From positions 1 to 25,204 of IMG/VR virus record IMGVR_UViG_3300044615_000517: DNA of 25,204 nucleotides. One strand, given 5' to 3'. The notes beneath the pieces are model-generated. The model searched no databases. It was not told the origin of the DNA and saw nothing but the letters and a program-made list of their open reading frames with translations. Position 1 is the stretch's first letter. Each line of letters begins with the position of its first letter. The position numbers were made by a program, and so were the translations under genes. Positions 21,497 through 25,204 of this stretch are shown one piece after another. The stretch comes from a virus.

Positions 21497-22497
21497 AGGC
21501 TAAAATACTGCTTTCCGATCATCGCCTTGTAATCCGGCGTAAACAGTACCGGCTCAATCTGCACGGCCCCATCACGCACAACGAACAGCGTAACGCCTTG
21601 CACCCAATCTGGATCAACCATGTATTCTGGGTCGAGCGTACACATGCAAGGCGTCTCCTGACCTACGCTATAACCTGTGCCGATGCGTGTCTGAAAGCGG
21701 CCCGCTCTATGCACATGGCCGGTAATGGTAGAGATGCTGTAGCGCCGTTGCTCCTGTTCCAACCGTGCCGTGTAGCCCGCCCACTTGCTGACGCGGGTGC
21801 CATGCGTGACTTCCAACACATGGCCGAACCGTACCCGCAATTCGGCGTACTCTATCCCGTAGCGGCGCAACTGCATCAACTCTGGCAACTCAAGCGCTGC
21901 AATCCCAAATAGATCGGGATTCGCCCAGAGCTTGCGCCGTAGTCGGTCTTCGTGGTTCCCCGGCACTTTGATTTTGCGTGCCTTGCCCAATGCCGCATTT
22001 AGTGGAGCAACGCATTCGACATGCCACGTATCAATCTCGTCTTGCGTTCTGGCGGTGCGATTCGGGTTTTTGTCGAAGCGGCTCAACTGGTAGAAATCCA
22101 CGTCATCGCCGTTGTAAATCGCTACGTCCGGTTGCCACCACTTCGCAATCTTGGCAGCCAGGGCGATGGCGTTGCGGTCATGGTAGGGCGCATGAATGTC
22201 GCTGAACACAATGCCGCTCACGTTGCCATTGACGGTGATGGTGCGTTGATATTCCCGCGCCGCCGTCCCCAGCTTCTTACGGATGCGCTCACGTTGCTCA
22301 GGGTTGCGGTTGAACAGCCCACGCCACGCGGCGCTCGTCAGGTCAATGTCAAAGGCGTCATTGACGGCTCTGCCAACGTTGGCGAGTGTGTCAAATCGTG
22401 GCGCCAGTTCAAGCGCCTTTGCAAACAGCTCTGTGTTATCTCTCTGTGGTTCGGTGTCGGCTGCGATGTCGTGAGCGGTGTTCTGCTCAGTCATCAT
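21493..22497 (-). CDS. Calcineurin-like metallophosphoesterase
   Basis: A 334-residue protein. The dinuclear metal site is complete: SDIHAP (99-104), NGDDVD (129-134), VPGNHED (178-184), THG (231-233) and TGHVH (259-263). Enzymes with this site hydrolyse phosphoesters in DNA, RNA, proteins or nucleotides; phages use them for DNA processing or nucleotide turnover. Residues 22-75 (FAKALELAPRFDTLANVGRA; WRGLFNRNPEQRERIRKKLG) are helical and look like a small DNA-binding domain, an N-terminal extension seen in phage members. It lies 3 bases after the holin-like gene. The substrate is unknown. Confidence 0.9.
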   Translation of the reverse strand: MMTEQNTAHDIAADTEPQRDNTELFAKALELAPRFDTLANVGRAVNDAFDIDLTSAAWRGLFNRNPEQRERIRKKLGTAAREYQRTITVNGNVSGIVFSDIHAPYHDRNAIALAAKIAKWWQPDVAIYNGDDVDFYQLSRFDKNPNRTARTQDEIDTWHVECVAPLNAALGKARKIKVPGNHEDRLRRKLWANPDLFGIAALELPELMQLRRYGIEYAELRVRFGHVLEVTHGTRVSKWAGYTARLEQEQRRYSISTITGHVHRAGRFQTRIGTGYSVGQETPCMCTLDPEYMVDPDWVQGVTLFVVRDGAVQIEPVLFTPDYKAMIGKQYFSL

Positions 22498-22500
22498 TGA

Positions 22501-22797
22501 TTATGCCCTCAATCTCCGCCACAAATGCCACGCGTGAAAAATTAAAGCCGCCAGTAACATAAATCGGGTGGCAACAATCCAAGCGCGAAGATCCTCAATG
22601 TCGAGTACCGGATCGGTGCCGGTTGTCAGTACCAGTAACACCATCGTGGCAAATTCGGCAAAGAAGCATAGCGCCTGTGATAGCGCCACGTTGGTGCGTC
22701 GCCGCATGGCCCAGAACAGGAGAGATAGCCCAGCCACCAACAGAAACGCTGCGGCCAGAATGGGGTAGAGGATGCTCATAATCAAGCGAATGTCCAT
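22501..22797 (-). CDS. Holin-like three-helix membrane protein
   Basis: A 98-residue protein with three hydrophobic segments: about 8-30 (MSILYPILAAAFLLVAGLSL), 41-59 (QALCFFAEFATMVLLVLTT) and 71-91 (RAWIVATRFMLLAALIFHAW). RRR after the first and RR at the C-terminus put both sides in the cytoplasm, giving an outside-N, inside-C topology as in class I holins. It lies close to the endolysin and CHAT genes, so it is the best holin candidate, although no conserved holin motif is visible. The start lies one base after the upstream stop and has a GGGGGGG ribosome site. Confidence 0.65.
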   Translation of the reverse strand: MDIRLIMSILYPILAAAFLLVAGLSLLFWAMRRRTNVALSQALCFFAEFATMVLLVLTTGTDPVLDIEDLRAWIVATRFMLLAALIFHAWHLWRRLRA

Positions 22798-22798
22798 A

Positions 22799-23575
22799 TT
22801 ACCCCCCCATCGCCATCAAAACATACAGCCCATAGCCCAGTAGCAGCGCAATGACAACCAGCGCCGCAACAATCCGGTTTGACTGGCGTTCGCTCAGTAA
22901 TGGCTTTGCTACATTCCCGGCGCGCTCAATTTGCTCCACGCGCCTGGTGAGTAGGATAATCTCCATTTTTGTGCGCTGCTCACTGAGCGCTATTTCGTTC
23001 TGTAGTGCATAGATCGCCTTCGTCAAATCTTGCATTTGAGTAGCCAGCCGATCATCAATACGTTCCTCTCGCATGGTATTTTTCTCCCCTATACTGCTAG
23101 GAAAATAGCGCAGAGGCGTTGTACCGGCTGGTGCCGCCGAACGAACAGCCCGCAATATGTTTCCGACATTCAAGTAATTGCGCGCCACCAGGGACGCGGT
23201 ACGCCATGCTGCGATGTCGGCAATCTCGGTGATGTAGGCGTAGCAATCGTGTGCGTAAATGGTCTGTAGCCGGTTAACAAACAGCCCGGATTCGCACGAG
23301 TTAAAAAAGCTCCACTCGACGTTGGCGCTGGACAGGTATTGCGCCAGCGCGTCAACCGGCAACAGATAGTCGTTCGATAGCAGTAGGCCACGTTCCGAAG
23401 CGTGACCGGCAAACCAAAAGCCCTCTACATCGTCGGTAAGCGCATTCTGTAGCGTCGCTTCGGACACGTCACCTTGTACCAAAATCGGACGGTGGAAGCA
23501 GCTTACAATGGCGGCTACTTCGTTGTCCAGCGTTGTCAGTGCCGGTTGACGTGGGGCGACAATGAGGATGCTCAT
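22799..23575 (-). CDS. CHAT (caspase-like) putative protease with coiled coil and membrane anchor
   Basis: A 258-residue protein starting MSILIVAPRQPALTT; this ATG overlaps the endolysin stop as ATGA, and the 46 residues upstream in the same frame are antisense-free but lie in the endolysin gene. Residues 51-64 (EGFWFAGHASERGL) and 88-97 (WSFFNSCESG) are the CHAT signatures: candidate catalytic His58 and Cys94, with GLLLS between them as in CHAT enzymes. The rest of the fold continues to about 150 (CYAYITEIADIAAWRTASLV; VGNILRAVRSAA). About 168-222 is a charged coiled coil, and 234-254 (RIVAALVVIALLLGYGLYVL) a C-terminal membrane helix that by the positive-inside rule leaves the protease domain in the cytoplasm. 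Its place next to the endolysin suggests a role in lysis or host killing; no substrate can be read. Confidence 0.82.
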   Translation of the reverse strand: MSILIVAPRQPALTTLDNEVAAIVSCFHRPILVQGDVSEATLQNALTDDVEGFWFAGHASERGLLLSNDYLLPVDALAQYLSSANVEWSFFNSCESGLFVNRLQTIYAHDCYAYITEIADIAAWRTASLVARNYLNVGNILRAVRSAAPAGTTPLRYFPSSIGEKNTMREERIDDRLATQMQDLTKAIYALQNEIALSEQRTKMEIILLTRRVEQIERAGNVAKPLLSERQSNRIVAALVVIALLLGYGLYVLMAMGG

Positions 23576-25155
23576 TTGCCGCATTCTTTCATCAAATCCG
23601 CCACCCGTCGCGACCATGCCGCCCCGTACAATCGCCACCCGTCGATCTTGGTGTAGAACTCTAACCGCAATGCTAGGTAGCGGTAAGCGCTGCTCTCCGA
23701 CTGCTGTAGCCACCGTTGCGCCTTGCCGACGCCCGCATTGACGGCACTATCGAACACAACCAGATTGAGCGGCCAGGGCAACTTGTCAGCGCCGGAACGT
23801 TGCCAGTAATCACGTTCGTAAATTTGCACGGCTTGCTCTTTGGTTAGGTTGACAATATCCACGGTTGGATAACTGCCGGCGCTGATACCAAACTTTGTGC
23901 CTTTGAATTCACCGACGCCCACTTTGCCACCGGTGTAATTGCCTGGATCGTTCTTGTCGGCGGAAAAACCACCCTCCCAGCGCAAAACGAATTCGATAGC
24001 CTTTTGCCAGTCGGTGCGTTGATCCTGCGTTGATTCAATGCTGATCGTCGGCTTGGCACGACTCACCCATGTCGCCAACATCCAGCCGGTTAGCGCGCCG
24101 TAGGCGACTTGCAGCCAGCCGTCACGCTGGCCGGTGACAGTGACTTTTTCACCGGTCACAACCTCGGCCCGCACATTGCTATTTGTATCAGGTTCCGCAC
24201 GGAGCCGCAGAAAAGGCGATGCGGTGACATAACCTGTCCACTGCTCTGGCGCTGGCAACACTTGTGGCTGTGCCTCTCGCCATTGATAGCCAAGCGCGAC
24301 GGCGGCGCGTAGGTCGTCATGCGCCTGGTTGCATTGCGACATATCCCACCGGCTATCGTGGCGCGCCCAACGGAACAACGCAACGCAGCGGATCTGCTGG
24401 TTTCCCGGTTTGGCGTTCCATTGCTCAATCTGTTGATACAGCGCTTGCACCCACCCCGCCTGATAGGTTGCCCACGGCTGATTACCGTTGGCCTCCGTCA
24501 CCATGACAGGTAAGTGGCGCATATATAGCGGGATTGCCGCCATGAACTCCCAAAGCGTCTCCCAACCGCTGTAATGATGATTCCACGGCGCATCCATCAC
24601 GGCGCCAGTTACAAACGCACTAGGCGCATAACCGCGCGTGTAGGCGTGCAGGCAGATCCAGTCCACCAGGCCGTCAAGCGTCAGTAACATTTGGCGAAGC
24701 TGCAAAATCCAGTCCCGCGCATCCGGCGTCGAAGCATTCCACGGCGCAACAGCCTGCGGTGCAATCTTGACGTGCGGCGCAACGGCCTTGATTGCCTTGT
24801 AGCATTGCCGGTAGCAATCCAGATAACTGGCGAGGCTGATAGGCTGGTTGGTCGGCCATTCCCACTCAAGCGCGATTTCGTTGCCTATCACCAGCCACTC
24901 AACGCCTCGGCTTGCGGCAACCCAGGCGGCGCACTTCTGCGCAAATTCGGCGTAGCGGTCGGGGGTGGGGATTGTACCCGCGGGGGCGTAGCCGTTGTTG
25001 ATCCTGACGATTACGCCCAGCCCCTGATCGGCGTAGCGCCGGTAATCGCCTGGTTGGCTATCGGCGGTTTCGGTAAACACAACCCAGCCGCGTCTGCTGA
25101 GGAGGTGTTCGCCGCCGGGATCATGGATGCCGTACAAAAACTTAGAGGTTGACAT
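23572..25155 (-). CDS. Multidomain endolysin: clan GH-A glycosidase, SH3, GH108
   Basis: A 527-residue protein. Residues 1-295 form a TIM-barrel glycosidase: IGNEI (90-94, acid/base Glu93) and VTEANG (219-224, nucleophile Glu221) are the clan GH-A pair. Residues 305-367 are a bacterial SH3 domain (LRLRAEPDTNSNVRAEVVTG, GWLQVAYGALTGWML), a wall-binding module. Residues 383-527 are GH108-type lysozyme: FVLRWEGGFSADKNDPG with catalytic Glu394, then DSAVNAGVGKAQRWLQ. The ATG at 25155, with AAGGTG upstream, is preferred over GTG at 25161; the frame is open to the edge. No signal peptide, so a holin is required. The start overlaps a partial upstream gene. Confidence 0.9.
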   Translation of the reverse strand: MSTSKFLYGIHDPGGEHLLSRRGWVVFTETADSQPGDYRRYADQGLGVIVRINNGYAPAGTIPTPDRYAEFAQKCAAWVAASRGVEWLVIGNEIALEWEWPTNQPISLASYLDCYRQCYKAIKAVAPHVKIAPQAVAPWNASTPDARDWILQLRQMLLTLDGLVDWICLHAYTRGYAPSAFVTGAVMDAPWNHHYSGWETLWEFMAAIPLYMRHLPVMVTEANGNQPWATYQAGWVQALYQQIEQWNAKPGNQQIRCVALFRWARHDSRWDMSQCNQAHDDLRAAVALGYQWREAQPQVLPAPEQWTGYVTASPFLRLRAEPDTNSNVRAEVVTGEKVTVTGQRDGWLQVAYGALTGWMLATWVSRAKPTISIESTQDQRTDWQKAIEFVLRWEGGFSADKNDPGNYTGGKVGVGEFKGTKFGISAGSYPTVDIVNLTKEQAVQIYERDYWQRSGADKLPWPLNLVVFDSAVNAGVGKAQRWLQQSESSAYRYLALRLEFYTKIDGWRLYGAAWSRRVADLMKECGK

Positions 25156-25204
25156 TTTCACCTTCCCACGGTGCGGCGATTGGCCCCCACCATCGTCCGA
25201 TATG
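25142..25204 (-). CDS. C-terminal end of an unknown gene (cut by window edge)
   Basis: The frame in phase with the edge reads HIGRWWGPIAAPWEGENVNL and then TAA, overlapping the endolysin start by 14 bases. The tryptophan-rich ending looks like real protein and such overlaps are normal in this operon, but 20 residues cannot identify a family, and the endolysin frame is also open here. Confidence 0.4.
   Translation of the reverse strand, partial: HIGRWWGPIAAPWEGENVNL

Noticed and set aside
23576-23713. 46-residue N-terminal extension of the CHAT protein
   Set aside because: It lies within the endolysin gene; the ATG at 23575 overlaps the endolysin stop as ATGA, and the first strand of the domain begins there.
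1-25204. CRISPR arrays, tRNA genes, insertion sequences, attachment sites
   Set aside because: None seen: no regularly spaced repeats, no cloverleaf-like stretch in the few gaps, no transposase or integrase motif.

Overview
The window is part of a tailed double-stranded DNA phage or prophage (Caudoviricetes, HK97-type capsid, long tail likely). It carries a large terminase, a portal fused to a Mu-F/SPP1-gp7-like domain, a protease/scaffold/capsid fusion, head-tail connectors, receptor-binding tail proteins and an endolysin. Almost everything is on the minus strand and tightly packed, with ATGA or TAATG stop/start overlaps that suggest translational coupling. The host is a bacterium, moderately GC-rich by eye. 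The glycosidase-SH3-GH108 endolysin and the CHAT protein would fit an environmental bacterium such as a Chloroflexota member, but that is a weak inference. No integrase, attachment site, tRNA or CRISPR array was seen, so lytic or temperate life cannot be decided.

Layout in the direction of minus-strand transcription (right to left). (1) 25204-21493, lysis-like block: tail end of an unknown gene, a 527-aa endolysin, a CHAT (caspase-like) putative protease with coiled coil and C-terminal membrane anchor, a three-helix holin-like protein, and a calcineurin-like phosphoesterase. (2) 21409-15358, starting at a clear promoter: two tiny membrane peptides, an arabinofuranosidase-like/lectin-like tail protein, small coiled-coil protein, 579-aa fibre, small proteins including a fibre-tail adaptor, a broken copy of a DUF4406 gene, a second lectin-like tail protein, a small structural protein, the intact DUF4406 gene and a 25-aa membrane peptide. 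(3) 15355-13463: PLD-like, ParB-like and Trm1-like methyltransferase genes. (4) 12477-13482, the only plus-strand genes: a ribbon-helix-helix-like regulator and a radical SAM enzyme, behind a near-consensus promoter containing nested inverted repeats. (5) 12380-7053: small and large terminase, a 74-aa protein, portal-F fusion, gp10-like protein. (6) 7025-6920: a promoter-like element followed by an elaborate hairpin plus U-tract, lying between gp10-like and capsid genes. (7) 6903-1: protease-scaffold-capsid fusion, decoration-like protein, connectors, a small-molecule-type methyltransferase, a beta-class DNA methyltransferase, a glycosyltransferase-like protein and a partial gene at the left edge. 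No stretch of more than about 150 bases lacks a gene.

The head genes would package DNA (terminase), build the portal and proteolytically mature the capsid; the tail-fibre block would recognise and degrade surface glycans; the lysis block would open the cell. Major tail, tape-measure and replication genes are not in the window. The most unusual elements are the membrane-anchored CHAT protein beside the endolysin, the capsid fusion with an internal ribosome binding site, the promoter-then-terminator leader before the capsid gene, the plus-strand regulator/radical SAM cassette with its operator-like repeats, and the truncated duplicate of the DUF4406 gene. All function calls are from reading motifs in the sequence; no database search was run.
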